Source of the DNA: Eopsaltria australis
Taxonomy: Eukaryota; Chordata; Aves; Passeriformes; Petroicidae
Assembly (NCBI GenBank): GCA_034509425.1
Contig: JAVTVJ010000012.1
Span: forward strand, 8,777,001 to 8,841,000
Direction: 5' to 3'
DNA length: 64,000 nucleotides
Shown piece by piece: positions 32,509 through 46,075 of the stretch. The position numbers were made by a program, and so were the translations under genes. The notes beneath the pieces were generated by a model that did not search any database, was not told the origin of the DNA, and saw nothing but the letters and a program-made list of their open reading frames with translations. Each line of letters opens with the position of its first letter. Position 1 is the stretch's first letter.

Positions 32509-35500
32509 CAGTGACTTTCTAAAACCTTTTAAATGCCTATTGTCCCCGCTGGATTGAGTCTGATTTTGTTGTCTGAATGCACTTCCCAGGATAGCTGTTA
32601 CCAAAAAAAGGGGGAGCAAAAATAAAGAAAACCACAGTAAAAAAAATTAAATTGAACAAAGGAAAAATTGAAAACTGAACAGATCCAGAAGGTTGGGTTT
32701 TTTTTAAATTTGTTTTTGTATTTTAATGCACAAGCATGCCCATCAACCATTCAGCATTGTTTCAGCAATTGTAGTACACAGAAACCTTAACATGCCAGGA
32801 CTTCATTGTCCTTTGCTTTAGTCTTCTGTCCAGGCTGAACTTCAGTTTCTCCTCTTTGTATTTTCCTCCATCACAGATTCATATTATTTCTATCATCTTG
32901 CTAACAGCTCTTGTTTAGAAGTAGAGAAAAGTAGGATCTCTCACCGGTATGCTTATCTTGCTACTGGGAATTATCTGAATAGAAAATGAGCAACACTCAT
33001 TTACCATGAAAAAGCAAGCTGGAAAGCATCAGAGAGCTGCAATGAATGAACTCCTCTTGCTAATGACTAGCTGGCCTTGTTATTAATATGGTTATAATAA
33101 CGTTAAGCTTCACTATTAAGTCAGCAGACAGGAGCTATTGGTTACACTTCATTTCTAAGAAACAGGCCTATTTTTCAATTATGTTGTAATTCATGGTGCC
33201 TTTAAATGCCTGGAAAATGCAAGCTCAAGAACATCTCATTGAGGATGCAGCAAAGTCTAACTGAAACAAAAATCTCTGTTAAGAAAGACCATATTTGCTG
33301 GCTTGTGATTCACTTCTTCCCTGTTCCCAGATGAAGGGAAGAAATTGATTACCCCTGTGCAGATTTGGAACCAAAATTCATAACAAATAAAACTGAAAGT
33401 CATGAGGACATGACTGAAGTGGTGTTCTTAAAGCCCTCTGCCAGAGCCCTCTAAGTGCTGAGTTACCACATACTGGTGTGCAGCTGCAATTTTGGAGTGC
33501 CTGTCAGCATCAGAGGACAGGTGTTAGAGCACCTTTATCTGTTCCTCGTGCACCATCTCTGTGCTGCTGGTGCAAGGGTCCATTTTCAGTCCCTACCTAT
33601 TTCTGGGGCATAGATATGGTGCAGTCCATCCTGGGGCTGTGGGCCACCCAGGGGAGCAGGGCAGCAGGACCTTCATGTCTCTCAAGTTTCTGGATGTGCA
33701 GGGAAATAAATGGTGTTACTTCAAGGATGCTCCTGGACAGTGATGAAAGCAAAACGCAGTCCATGCTGTTTGTATCTGCATCACTGTACATACACTGTGC
33801 ACATCTGAGCTCCCAGCCTTACCCAGGTCTGAGCAGCACTACTGCCCCTTCCTGCTGTGCACACTCTGTGGGGACTGGCTCCAGGTACAGCCTGTTTGGG
33901 AGGGAAGCAGTCTTCTTCCCTCTTGGTATCTTTGTCAGTTGGTCTCTGTCTCTTTCTCACTTTCTTTGTATTGCTCCAATGAGACAGCTCAGCATGGCAG
34001 CAGTGATTTACTGTTCACATTGTGGATAGGGACAGGGCCTGAACTATGTCCCTTATTCCCCCATGTCTTGATCTTTTAGCTGCACTGACTTGCACTGCAC
34101 TGTGGACATGAGCACACCTTTAAGGTCCAGTTCAACAGGACTTACGGTAAGAGCCCTGGTCCCAGGCAGAGGGGGCTGTTGTTCAGCTAGTAATCCCCTT
34201 TCCTTTGGGTGTGTAGGGGTGTCTATGATAACAGTGAGTGTTTCTGAGACTCTAGGGACAAAGCATTGGCTGCAGAGAACAGACAGCAACATTTCACCTC
34301 CCTGTTCAGAATAAAGCAGCCTTTTGAATTTGAGAGTGACTGATATTCATGACCTTTTAATCTCAGAACTAAAGGATTTAAAATATGCTCTGCTTGCATC
34401 TTGGGATGTGCAGTGAACTGACCTGCCCTTGAAAACAGGACTTGGAAGGACTTCACTTCCCAGGGTCTTGGTCCTGTGAAGAGAAGGGCATGGGGGATTT
34501 GATCATTCAGGGTAAGAAGCTACACGAGGGATCAGGGGTAGGCAGTTTCACTTTCCATCTTGCTCAGCTGTGACCAGTGCCAGGCCTGCATCTCAGGCTG
34601 CTGATGGCAGCAGGGCTGGCTGGCTGGAGGAGACATGCCAGAGCCCAAGTGCGGGTCCCACCACAGGACACAGGACAGGACATGCCCCAGTGCCAGCCAA
34701 GTTACAGTAATGTGTCACTTGTTGCCCTCCCAGTGTGTCTTGTACTGCCAGTTTGTGGTGAGGTTTGAGAGCTAATGCTGCCAACTGCTTGTCCCACTAA
34801 TGGACTTGAAACCCCCTGAGTGGTCATGAGGTTTGGAAAACTGAAACCATATTTTGTAGATCCAACAAACTTTTGCAGTTGGCACAGCAAGAGGAGGAAC
34901 CCCTGTGCAAGGTGAAGGGAAAATGCTTCCTTAACAGGGATGAAAAATTAATTTAAGATATGAGCTATCTCTCTGCACAGACTTAAAAAGACAACATTTA
35001 CAAATGAGCAAGAGGGTTGAGGTGTTCTCATCACAGCTACAGGGCTCTGTCTCAATTTCCTGCATACCTGAATACAAACAAATATCTGACAGATATAACT
35101 GGGGGTCTGATTCCAGTTCCTTGCAGGAAATAGCAATGCCAGGATTGTTGCTTGCAGGCTTATCAAAATTACAGCAAGATACAATTCTCTATTAAATGAT
35201 TGAAAAAATAAAAAAGGAAATAGAACCAAGGAGTCAGAGAAGATGATCATATCAATCTTATGATCATAGTGAACCTTTTAAGCTTTAAAATTATGATACT
35301 CTAGAAAGGATATTATTTTCTGTGCAATACAAAAATATCTGCTAAGCATTATTATTTTCATTATATCACTAGTAATGCCTAAACCAAGGCAGAGTTTGTT
35401 TCCTCTGCATAGTGGAAGTCTTGAGAACTGCAGAGGTGCAACTGAGAATTAAATTAGGTTGACAATATGTTTGCAGCTTTTGGCTTCTTTTAGTGTACCT

Positions 35501-35705
35501 TCTTTTGCATGAATGGCTTTTCAAGCTGGAGCTCTACAGCTGCATGGAGGCACGGGGAAAAAAAAGGAAGAAAACTTTATCAAGTATATGCATTAGCAGC
35601 TAGTCCTGAGGCTCATCTGAAGCTGTTGTAGCTACTTAGGCACTGTTTGAAAAGCTTTCAGATCATAATGAATTCATGCACCCTACTTCATTTAAATATA
35701 TGGAG
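32509..35705. other. Spacer between the two direct repeat copies
   Basis: No gene supported. A 183-codon open frame (33478-34029, +) lies in a G+C-richer patch, but its translation (Cys/Ser-rich, no domain) looks like chance. A hairpin with 9-bp arms (ATGATCATA / TATGATCAT) is at 35243-35267. Confidence 0.55.
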
Positions 35706-35967
35706 ACCACAAGGGTTTCTGGCATGGTAGCTTCACTGGCTTGATGCAGATGTTCCTTCTTTTCTTGCTATTACTTTAGTTCATATTTATGCAAGCACAC
35801 TGGTCAGAAGCTCCTTGAGAATCAATTAAAGCTTTTTTTTTTCATTTTTTTGTGGATTTTTTTAAAAATAAGAATGAATCATTAATTATCCATTCATGAT
35901 TTCCTGAACCATTTAAGTAAGCCACGTTTCAGCTAATGGGTTAATTCATTTTATGTCAGTTCAGCTT
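35706..35967 (+). repeat. Direct repeat pair, copy 2
   Basis: Second copy of the 270-bp unit at 31887-32158, in the same orientation and about 3.8 kb away. The left two thirds carry small indels relative to copy 1, while the right 100 bp is the best conserved part. The two T-rich cores differ in length. Confidence 0.85.
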
Positions 35968-38879
35968 GGATTCCACTAGCTCAAAAAGACAGTAATGGGG
36001 CACATGTAGGGAAGGAGATCTGCTGTGCTTTAGACAACCTCTTCAAGCAGGTTGCTGAGGGTAAAAGACCAAGCTATGGACAACATGGCTTAAAGACTGT
36101 GTTCAAAATGCTCCAAAGCCTTCCCAATGTCTTTCAACAGCCTTTTGCCCATCATGAGGATGAAGGATGGGAAGCAGGAAGTGCTATTTTTCTGCACATT
36201 AAATAAAAAAATCAAGTAAAACTTAAGTAAAAGTTAGGTTTACAAGTACAAAAAGTAAAACATGCATCTCAGACCTAGATAGACTAAAGTGATTGTGCTC
36301 TTTAGGGGACAGATCCATATGAAATCTCATCCATGCAGATGAGGCTGACACCTTCCCTGTGATCTGAAGGGGGAACAAGGCTGGAAGATCTCCTGTGACA
36401 GTGACAATAGCAGCTGGCTCACACAGGAGTCTGCATGGTGGTAAGCTTGCCCCAGCAGGCTAGTTAAAGCCACCTCAGGTACCCCTACACAACAGGGCTG
36501 GCATGCCAGGAAGCTTCAGACTCTTTTGAGATGGTAGTGACTTCAGCTTGCCCCTCAATCCATAGTCTGGTTGCCCTCCTTCTAAAGGAGAAAATCCTTT
36601 CACAAGCCCCCTGCTCCCCTTCTTGCCGGTAATTAAATAATGGACTAATGGAACATGTCATGATGGTAAGTGCTTAAAAGAGTTATCTTTCTATCTTCAT
36701 TTGAGACATTTTACTATCAGCCAGCAGTTTCCAGCCATCATGATAATTTATTTAAATGATTTATGTGGAAAAACAAGACATTCCACAATACCTCTAAGAC
36801 GGCTCCTGGAGCATGGCTGTTGCTGGCTGACATTGCCTCTAGGAGCTGAGGTACTCATTTACACCTTGTACTTCTCATCTCTGCAGGGAGGTGATTACCC
36901 CTGACAACAACACCCCTTGCCAGGGATTTTAAGCTTTTCTGCTTGAACAAATATGAAGCTACATGGAATTTAAAAAGCACAGTGCACAGGAACAACATGG
37001 GAAAGAATTATTTCAACAGTGCTCAATGCTGCAAAATGAAACAAAAAGAAACAAGAAAAACCAAACAAACAAACTCAAGGAATAGATTTCCCCAAAGTAA
37101 AACCAAAATTTAAGGACTTCAGAACAAAAACCAGGGGAGACAGGGACTGAATAATCTGGAGGAATAGTCAGACACTAGAAAGCACTGTTAAAGCTTTCAG
37201 AAGCATTGACTGAGAGCAGCTGCAGAAAGTACATTTTTGAACATAAAATAGTGGCAAACCATTCTGCAAAAACATACGAGCAATTTACATGCTCACCATT
37301 GCGTCTAGAACTGCCTGGTGTATCCATTTGCAAAGGAATATTGCCAGTTAAACAAGACTGCAGTGTACTAAAAGTTGACTTATCCTATTTCTGAAGCTCT
37401 TCAGTGAGCAGTGCCATCCGTTCCTCTCTGGACTCAGTGATGCCCCTCCAAGTTACATTAATTTGCAGCCTGGGAGTCCAATCCCAGTCACCTCCAGCTT
37501 TACTGCAAATGCCTTGTCAATACCAAGGGTGTGATATATGCAGACATATGGCTTCCTTGTCTACAAGCACAGGGCTAAGGGGATTTTGAGACTCAATCTC
37601 CTGCCAGTGTGAGTTCACCAGCTGGAATCAAAGCAGTGTTCAGCAATTTCTGCCTTGCAGACACTGGGAGCAGGAACAGTGCAGTGGGCTGGCTCTGCTG
37701 GACCTGGGCAGGGAAGTAGGCTGAGTGGAGCAAGGAGCAGAGTCCAGGGTCAGGATGCTCAGCTCACACCAGTGCCCTAGGGAGCTCTCCCATGTACCCA
37801 CAGATATGTGTGTGTAAGCTGGCTTCCAGCATGGTTGTGCTGACACTTCAAACACCACATCAGTGGGCTCAGGATGGACCTTACTCAGCCCCCCTCTATG
37901 TAACTGTGTTTTCCAAAAGTCAGTGAGTAAATTAAGACCTTCAGCAGGTGACTGTGACTTTACAAGGCCTTGAGCTTGTGCTGTTACAGTAGAAAAGAGA
38001 CAGGCAAGAGACACTCCTGTATGAGGCAGTGTGCACCCCAGTGACCCTCTTCCCAGAGCACCAGTTGCCTGGCCACTGGCACACACCTCATTGATTCAGG
38101 AGGCAGAAGGGAGCATTCCACCTCGCTGTTTGCAGTCAGAGACAGCTACCAGGGCTGGGGAGAACTTACTTCCACTTAATAAGTAGGAGTATTCCTAAGT
38201 CTAAAGAGCAAGTTATTTTCTCCCAGGGGCCAGAAGACATGTTAAGCATTACAGAGGGCACAGCCTGTCAAGTCAATCAGCAGATGCAATGCCTTGCCAC
38301 AAACTGCCCAAGCAAGGGGTCTCCACACCAAGGACAGAGAGCACAAGCCTGAGGAGAGCCTGTCCTTGTTCTCTCACTCTCTGCTGGTGTAATGGAACTA
38401 CCAAAGCTTTACTGCTACAACCTGAGCCAACCCAGCTGGTGCTGCCTAGGTTGTAACATGGCCTGAAACTTCGGCTAACGTTTGCCCTGTGTCTCTCCCC
38501 ATGTCCCCCTACCCTCAACCCTATTTCTCCATGTCTGAGAAATTTCAATAAAACCAGCAGCAGTAACCTTGCTAGGTAATACTTGTTGCCCAAGGCCACT
38601 GTCAATGTGAACAAAGTTAAATAGCCTTCCATCCAACTTGGGACCTTGTCTCTGAAACACTTGAGGTTCAAGCATTTGTTCTCATTACACTCTGAAAGGT
38701 GCAGGCTTTCTCAAAAGCAATAGGTTTTTAATAGACTCCTTAGCTTTGATGGAGTGGTGTTTTTTGATAAATAATACAATACCCAACTCAGAAATAGCTA
38801 TTAATTATTCACTGAAATAGCAGCTACAAGCTCAGTTGCCTTATGTCCCAAACCACTGCTCCATTGCAGTCTACAGTCT
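35968..38879. other. Spacer, no gene seen
   Basis: Unrecognised intergenic sequence with short open frames on both strands, including a 148-codon one at 37640-38086 (-) without any domain. Nothing nameable. Confidence 0.55.
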
Positions 38880-39212
38880 TCTCGTGAGGGGAAGAGGAGG
38901 GGCAGACACTGATCTCTTCTCTGTGGTGATCAGTGACAGGACCCAAGGGAACAGCCTGAAGTCGTGTCAGGGGAGTTTTAGGTAGAATATTAGGAAAGAC
39001 TCTTCACCCAGAGGGTAATTGGACACTGGAACAGACTCCCCAGGGCAGTGGTCACAGCACCAAGCCTGATACAGAGCTCAGTAAGAGTTTGGAGAATGCT
39101 CTCAGGCACATGGTGTGACTCTTGGGGATGTGTCTGTGCAGGGACAGGAGCTGAGCTCCATGATCTTTGTGAGTCCCTTCCAACTCAACATATCCTTTGA
39201 TTCTCTGCAGAA
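38880..39212 (+). mobile_element. Avian CR1 LINE, truncated 3' end
   Basis: A classical avian CR1 3' terminus. It reads through GAGGGGAAGAGGAGGGGCAG, GATATTAGG-like TAGAATATTAGGAAAGACTC, TTCACCCAGAGGGTAATTGG, CACTGGAACAGACTCCCCAG, CTCTCAGGCACATGGTGTGA and GTCCCTTCCAACTCAAC, and finishes at a TTTGATTCTCTG tail. It is 5'-truncated, as usual for CR1, with no reverse transcriptase left. Divergence is moderate, so it is younger than the CR1 at 26840. Confidence 0.93.
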
Positions 39213-42200
39213 CTGGTCTCTCCATAAACAGACACTCCCCAGGTGACTAGATCATGATCCTGTTGATTTAGTTTTCCCATTTAGTTCAACAAGAGCAAGA
39301 GGAGCCACTTTTTTCACTTAAGTTACACTTGCAGACAGATCTACTGACTCCATGGAAGTTATGTCAGTCTCTGATGTCAGAACACTGGGTGTTTTATTTT
39401 GTGCATGCTGCTGTAACTCAGTAATAATCTGAGTAAGTAGGTGAAGCTCAACTGATGTCCATTATTTGCAATGATAAATACCTGCATTATTTGTGATCAA
39501 AACACCGATTGCTGGTTTATAGGCTGAAATGGGCAAATCACTAGCAATAAAATATCATTATGCCTCTAGCTGAAAGTTTGATAGCTGATAGGCAGTTTGG
39601 AATATTAACTGGTGCAAATAAAAAGTAAGGAATACTCTGAGGAGATAGCCTAAGGACAACTCTGGACAGACACCAAAATGAAGTCAAGAAATAGGTGTCA
39701 AATTGGTACTAAGCAGGAAAAGCAGTAGACCCTGCTATTAGCAGAGTGTTTTGATTCAGATGCAGTAATAAAATTACATTGTTAAGAGGAAAAAGCCTGA
39801 AGTTCTGGAAAAGGGTATCTTAGGTAACAGAAAGGCTTGCTGACTCCTATAAGAGTCATATTCACCCGTAAAATTGACCATCTTAACATTGTTAGGGTTT
39901 TTTTAAGAAACACAAATGCTTTTTTACATTTTAATACAGAATTAATCTTTTATCTGTAAAGACTAATTGCTGGTGGAAAACTGAGTGATCTCTAGGAATG
40001 TGGGCTGTGTAGGGAAGGTGCAGAAAGTAAACCAAAACCACAATTTACAGAGCTGAAAGTGCTAAGTGTTGTTCTTCTGTTTGCATACATGGCTGTAAGT
40101 GGCTCTATCTTCCTTTAACATACTACAGCCTACAAGATACAGCACTTTCCTCTTATCATGGTATCTCATGAGCATAGACAACACTGGAAATGATGACTCC
40201 TAAAAACTATTGACATGGCCTAAATACTGTGGAATATTGTATTTGCTTTGTCCAAAGCAGGCAGAAAGTCAGGATTGAAGCAAGCTGACATGTCTGGCTG
40301 AGATGGGGTGGTCCTGTTCATGGACTCTGGACTGACACAACCACTGAAGGGAAGCCCAAGTTGGAAGCCTGTGATAAATTCATACCCACAAAACCATTAT
40401 CAAATAACAGCAGCACTGCTGTGTTCTCCAGTTTGGAAGGAAACCATATAACCACAGATTTGATTGAGCTTCTGCTGGGAAGTCAGTGTAATCATCACCT
40501 TCAAAAACAGGTCTGTTGTCTGTCACATAGATACAAATTGCTTATGACACTTTGCACTGTTCAATTATTCTTACTTACAACAAGATTGAAAAGAAGTTTC
40601 TCAGGGTGCTTTTTTCTCCCTGTCCTTCCCTTTGCAGCACTGGTGAGGGTGCTTGGCTTTAGCATGTCTTTTTGACTCCCCAAGCTGGGGAAGTTATCCT
40701 TTCCAAGCAGCTGGGCCTGAGGCTTTCTGTGTCACATGCTGCGCAGGGACCTTTGGGAGGTGGCCACAGGCAGGTCAACATGAAAAAGGTTGCAGAAATC
40801 TGTAAGATGTCATTGGCTTCAGCTCTTCTATCAGCATATATTACACAAAGCAGAATTTGCCCTTAATATTTTTTTGTTGTTCTTATATCAAAGGGCTAAA
40901 TTATGCCCACTAATATGTGTTAGAGGCTTTTCAGTTTTCTTTCTGATGCAAATTATACCATTTTGCATTATCCACTGATTATCTGCAGTTTGAAAAGTAC
41001 CACAGATGTTGAGCAAAGCCTATATGTCAGTCCTCTCCTCTTCTGAGAACAGCATCCAAGTAAGCAAAATTGAAACAGTCCTGTGGGAATTCTAGTTTAG
41101 CTGTAGTTTAAGAGGGAAACCAATCTGGGCTTCAGAAGCTTTGTCAGGTATTTGATGAAACTGTGATTGAAGGACTGGGTGTGCCCAGCTCAGCACCTGG
41201 ATGTATACCAGGTAATCTCCAGCACGTCCATGTTCTCCCCTTGCTGGATGCCTACATTGAGCACAGTGCACTGTTACATTTAGCAGGTGCTTCAGGTCCA
41301 TTAGACAACAGCCCAGTGTGAGATCTGCCCTTAGCTCTCACTGCACAACATGGAATAAGTTGTATTTGATTGTGGCAACATGCTGACAATGCCAAGGTTA
41401 ATGAACTAACAGAGAATACTTAATGAAGTCAAATTATGAGTGATTGTTTTACTAGGTGGCATTTAGGATTTAGAATAATCATTACAAAGTAAAACCTCTA
41501 CCCACCTCTGACTGGGCTCTTGTAGAGGTGCACAACATTTCAAAAAACAGTTGAATTGAGAAAAAGCAAATACCCAAAATGTCTGCAAAGCAACATCAGG
41601 TAAACGTGATATTACTTACTGTTTTTAAGGAGCAGTGACAGGAAAGTCTGGGGGCAAAGAAGGAACTCTGCCTGGTGTTATTGTCATAATGTGTGTAGAC
41701 CACCTCTCTGATTATGCACGTGTTAAATCTCAGTAACCTGGCTCATTTGCAAGTTCAAGCTTTTGTACATCTGTAACATAGCCTGGGACTGTAGTCTACA
41801 GTTATTAATTTAATGGTGGCTTCTGGACCGTATCTTATTATCTAGTCAGATATATTAAATTATGACAGAAGACTTCTCCAGAAGTCCACTGAGGGCACTC
41901 ACGGAACGCTGCCAGATGGTCAAACATCCAAGACAGGAAGGAGTAAGAGGAGCCTTTTCACCCAATCCCATCTGTCTCTCTGAAGGTCTGAAGTTCTGTC
42001 AAACTCACCCATTCATTAGCTTGTGGACTTTAGGGAAGATGTGGCTTTGTAGGACTCTCCTTCCTCCTATGCTGAACACCCTACAAGGCTGCAGTGGGGC
42101 CATAGACAGGCCTTGATCACACATCGAAGGGCGCAGTATGAAAGGCACCTGCCAGAGTTGGAAGGATCAATGTCAGCTCTTTTTCTTTGCCAAAAAGACT

Positions 42201-45200
42201 ATTGATTCTCTATACTTACTCCTGTAACTTGGCTGACAGGTTCATAGGACAGCAAGAATCTCACCTAACAACAGTGCTGCTTCAGCCAGCTGTTCTTAAT
42301 AACCCTGCCAAGGAAAGAAGATTTATAGACAGGAGCTGAACAAGGCAAGAGAATATTTTTTTTTTTTTTTTTTTAATGCAAGAACATATTTCAGGACAGT
42401 TTGCTTGGGTACCAGTTGTCTCATTCTTTTCCACACAGCTGCAACAGCACAGTCCCTCTGGAGCGTTTGATGGGTAAGAGGTGGTATATGAAGTAGGGTA
42501 AGAGGATATACATAAAGCTGGTTGGTCTGTGTGTTCCCTCATATAGCAGCAGCTGTACAATAGCAAAGGTTCTTAAATCATGACCCTCTAGACTCAAAAC
42601 TAACCATTTCCCCTTGAAGTTAATTAGAAAACTCTTGCTGATCTGTATGCAGATTATATGCTTTACACAGTCAAGATTTGTCCCTCCATACATCCTCTTT
42701 CCCTAAGGCCATCCTCTTGTTTGGCTGTTAGTGCCATGAGCACACATTCTTCTTCAAAGTTAATAACCAGATCTTTCCACATGACCTCTCTGCTTTGTCA
42801 GACACCTATATCCTGACCTGCTGCTTCAGAGACTCTACCAAATCTGGCACAATGCACTGGCAAATAAAGGCAATACAATAAAAATAGGAATGAAGGTAAT
42901 TGGTTGGATGTTGCTGCTGCAGTGGAATGTATGTCAAAAGAAGGAATGTGCAATGCTGACTGTAGGCGAGTTCTGATTTACTATACTTTCAAACCATACC
43001 TTAATTGCACTGTGGTTTTCATGATGCCTGTAATTTTTTCCTCTCACCTAAAGCAGTCCCTTCTATCCATTGTCTTTATGTACCCTCTGTCCTCCAGAGA
43101 ACATCTGATGGAAATACAAGCCAGCCCAAATAATCTCACAGGCTGGCACCTTAGGCTTTACAATGCTTTTATGGGAGCTATAAAGAAGACACCCAGCAAA
43201 AATAGATTGATAAATGAGATAGTCTGCACATGCTTGTTATGTGACTGACTGTGACGATGTCAGATGATGGAAATAGGTATTTCTCAAGCTTTACTTATCA
43301 AAAAGCAGCAGAGAGAAGGCCAAGCTTCTTTCATTGTTTTCTTTTATTTTTGTAAATCATGCTTCAGTATACCACACGAGTAAAAGTAGTTTCTATATTA
43401 AACTTTCAGTCTTCCCTATTTGTTGAACAGCATCAAGCAAGTAATGTTTGGAGGACTTCTGAGGACACTTAGAGCCTCTCACTTTGGTCTTCCAGCATAT
43501 ATTCCATACTGGAACAAAACCCCAGCACGCTTGACAAGAAAAACTCACAGTCTTGTAAAAACATTACTTCTTGGATTCTGGCAATGCAGTGAATAGGAGT
43601 GAGCTTTGAACTCTGAGATGACAAGGTGTGCCTGGTTAGCTGTAGTGCCAGGGGGAGGAAGTCCCCTGGAGACATGTACTGCAGAGAAAGAATTTAATCA
43701 CTGAGGTGTTTTTAGGCTGAAACACCTGAATGGTGGATTAGACTGAAATATATTCATAGAATGTGCTGACAGGTGTTCTCCAAGTACAAGCCAATTAAAG
43801 AAGAAAGGATATTTCTTTCTGTAAGTACAAATCTAATTTTTCGCTATTCTCCTGAATACACAATATAGAAATTATTCCACTTTAATAGATAGGGATGAAT
43901 TCTAAATAGTGCCTGAGTCTCTCCCAGTACTAAGCAATTACCTCTCCCTTTTTCTCACCCAAAAGCCTTAGGCTAGTTTACAAAAAATAATAATATTCTA
44001 AAAAGATTTGGCTGTCATTTTGCTGAACAGTGGTTTCTGGCTAATAGGACAGAGTTCACAATCAACCTTAAAAGGCCTATGGTAGAAACTATTAAATACC
44101 CCAGTTAGGACTGAGATGGAGCAGCCCCCAAGGGACCTTTGTGCTCTGATCTCACTGCCACTGGAAGAATAAATAAGTGCCTAGCCTGTCACCCTGGCTA
44201 ATAACTCCCAGAGACAGAGGTTACCATTACGCAATGGGAGTTAGCCTATGTCTCAATGATGTCTTGCTACTAAATTTGCCTTCCCAAAAGGCTGTTAATG
44301 ACTACGAGAAAAAAAGAGATGTTAGACTTGAAGCTTATGACCCAGCAGTCTGGGTCTCATGACAGCCTGCACTAATCAAGCACAGAAGAATATTTCTTTT
44401 TAATAATGTACCAATGGCTTTTATTGGGAGGGGAATACAAATTATTATTGTCCTATCTACAGGGAGTACAAATATTTCTTGACCAGGCAATATCCTGGAC
44501 TGTATTGGACACTGCAGGAGGTCACCAGGTGCCCAGTAACCATAACAAGGACAAACCAGAGGAAGGACAAAGATTCCGCACACAGTGCCTTATGTCATGT
44601 TGTAAGGCCCCAAAAAACTCACTCAATGAGACTTTTAGAAGGGCTTACAATTGTTCACATTCTCTGAATTAGATGCATGGGAGAAATACTGACAAGATAT
44701 TTTCAACAGTTCGAAACAGAAAAAAAACAGCCTTTACTGGCAACCTCAGACAATCAGAGAAGTTTGGCAAAAAGTTTAGAGCAGCATTCAATAAATATAA
44801 CACACTTCTCTAAGCATTAACTTCACAAACTCTAAGCCAGTTTGATTTTAAATTACTTGAAAAAAATCCAAGAAGATGGAGTTAGAAAGAGAAGAAAGCC
44901 AGAAAAGAAAAAATAGAGCTACCCACTCCTGGGTTCCAGCAGGGTTCAACAGATAGAAATTCCAAGAGGAGGGAGGTCAATATGTGCTTCTCTTGTGTTT
45001 GGCCTTAAATACCCCTTGGCCTTCCTGGGCCCTTCCCTCAGGTGGGACTTCTGGTCATTTGGCCACTCAGGAGCTGGGTTGGGGGCTCCAGGGACAGGTG
45101 TGGAGCGTTGCCTCCACTGTGTCAGGGATTGGTGGCCACTGCAGGGCTGGGATACAGGCCCAGGGGTGTGTATGGGGCAGGGCACTGCCTCACCAGGGAA

Positions 45201-45874
45201 AGGCCTGACCTGCCTCTTCCACACACACATGAAAGGTTAGGAGCCAGCAATCCTTCCAGTCTCTCACACATGTGCAGCAATTTGGCTTCAGAGGTGCAGA
45301 ACACTTATGGTGGAAATTTTGCTGATGGGAGAGTAAGGAAAGGAAATTGTTACTGGAACCTGCAAGACTGGGAAGGGTGACACGTTAAAAATGTTTAATG
45401 CTTTTGTGGGTTCACCTGCATGAATCAAAGTCAGTTAAGAAGGCAGGAGGTGTTGAAGTCATTAGTGCCAATTACTACTTTAAGGAGTTAAGAAACAGCA
45501 ATGGAAATAAGTGATTTTGGGCTTTTAATGCTACGAGAACAAATGAGCTATAGTGCTGGTTAGAGCAGCCAGTATGATGGATACGCTCAGAGGCTAGTTT
45601 AGGCAAGAATGGAGAAAGGCTGATTTTCTTACAAAGTTTTAAATTCTTTACCTCTATCATATGTCTTTATTAACTTCCAAGTATAAAATGGAGCTGGATA
45701 TTTCTGTAGGGTCCAAACTGCAGCAGAAATGCATAGAAAGGCAACTTTACAGTGTGCACAAATTCCTACTAACTGACCTTGAGGGCAGATTTACAATCTC
45801 TAAAAAAGGCAAATCTGAGGTTCTGGCTCCTGCTTGAAAAAAATCAGAAATAATTGAAGTTACAACACTTCTGT
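39213..45874. other. Spacer, no gene supported
   Basis: Mostly AT-rich intergenic DNA with a T-run at about 42355-42374. A G+C-richer block at 44940-45240 contains TTAAATACCCC followed by CCTTGGCCTTCC and could be part of a retroviral LTR, but I cannot assign it. Short open frames only. Confidence 0.5.
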
Positions 45875-46075
45875 AACACCTTTTCCATTTACAACCTTCA
45901 AGTGTTTCACAAACATTAACTTACTGCAGACCCCAGGAGAGCTTCCCCTGCTCTCTATTTCACAGGTGAAAAAAGCAATGCAGAAGTGTAATGTCTTTCC
46001 CAAGATCACACACCTTCTGCCTTGCAACCAGTAATATTGATGCTCCTGCTCATACCACTATATCACACTGACAAG
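45875..46075 (+). mobile_element. MIR-like ancient SINE relic
   Basis: The order of motifs follows the MIR core and 3' region: TTTCACAAACATTAACTTAC, then ATTTCACAGGTGAAAAAAGC, then TCTTTCCCAAGATCACACAC, then GCAACCAGTAATATTGATGC and a final CTCATACCACTATATCACAC. Such elements are old and shared among amniotes. Many substitutions are present. Confidence 0.65.
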
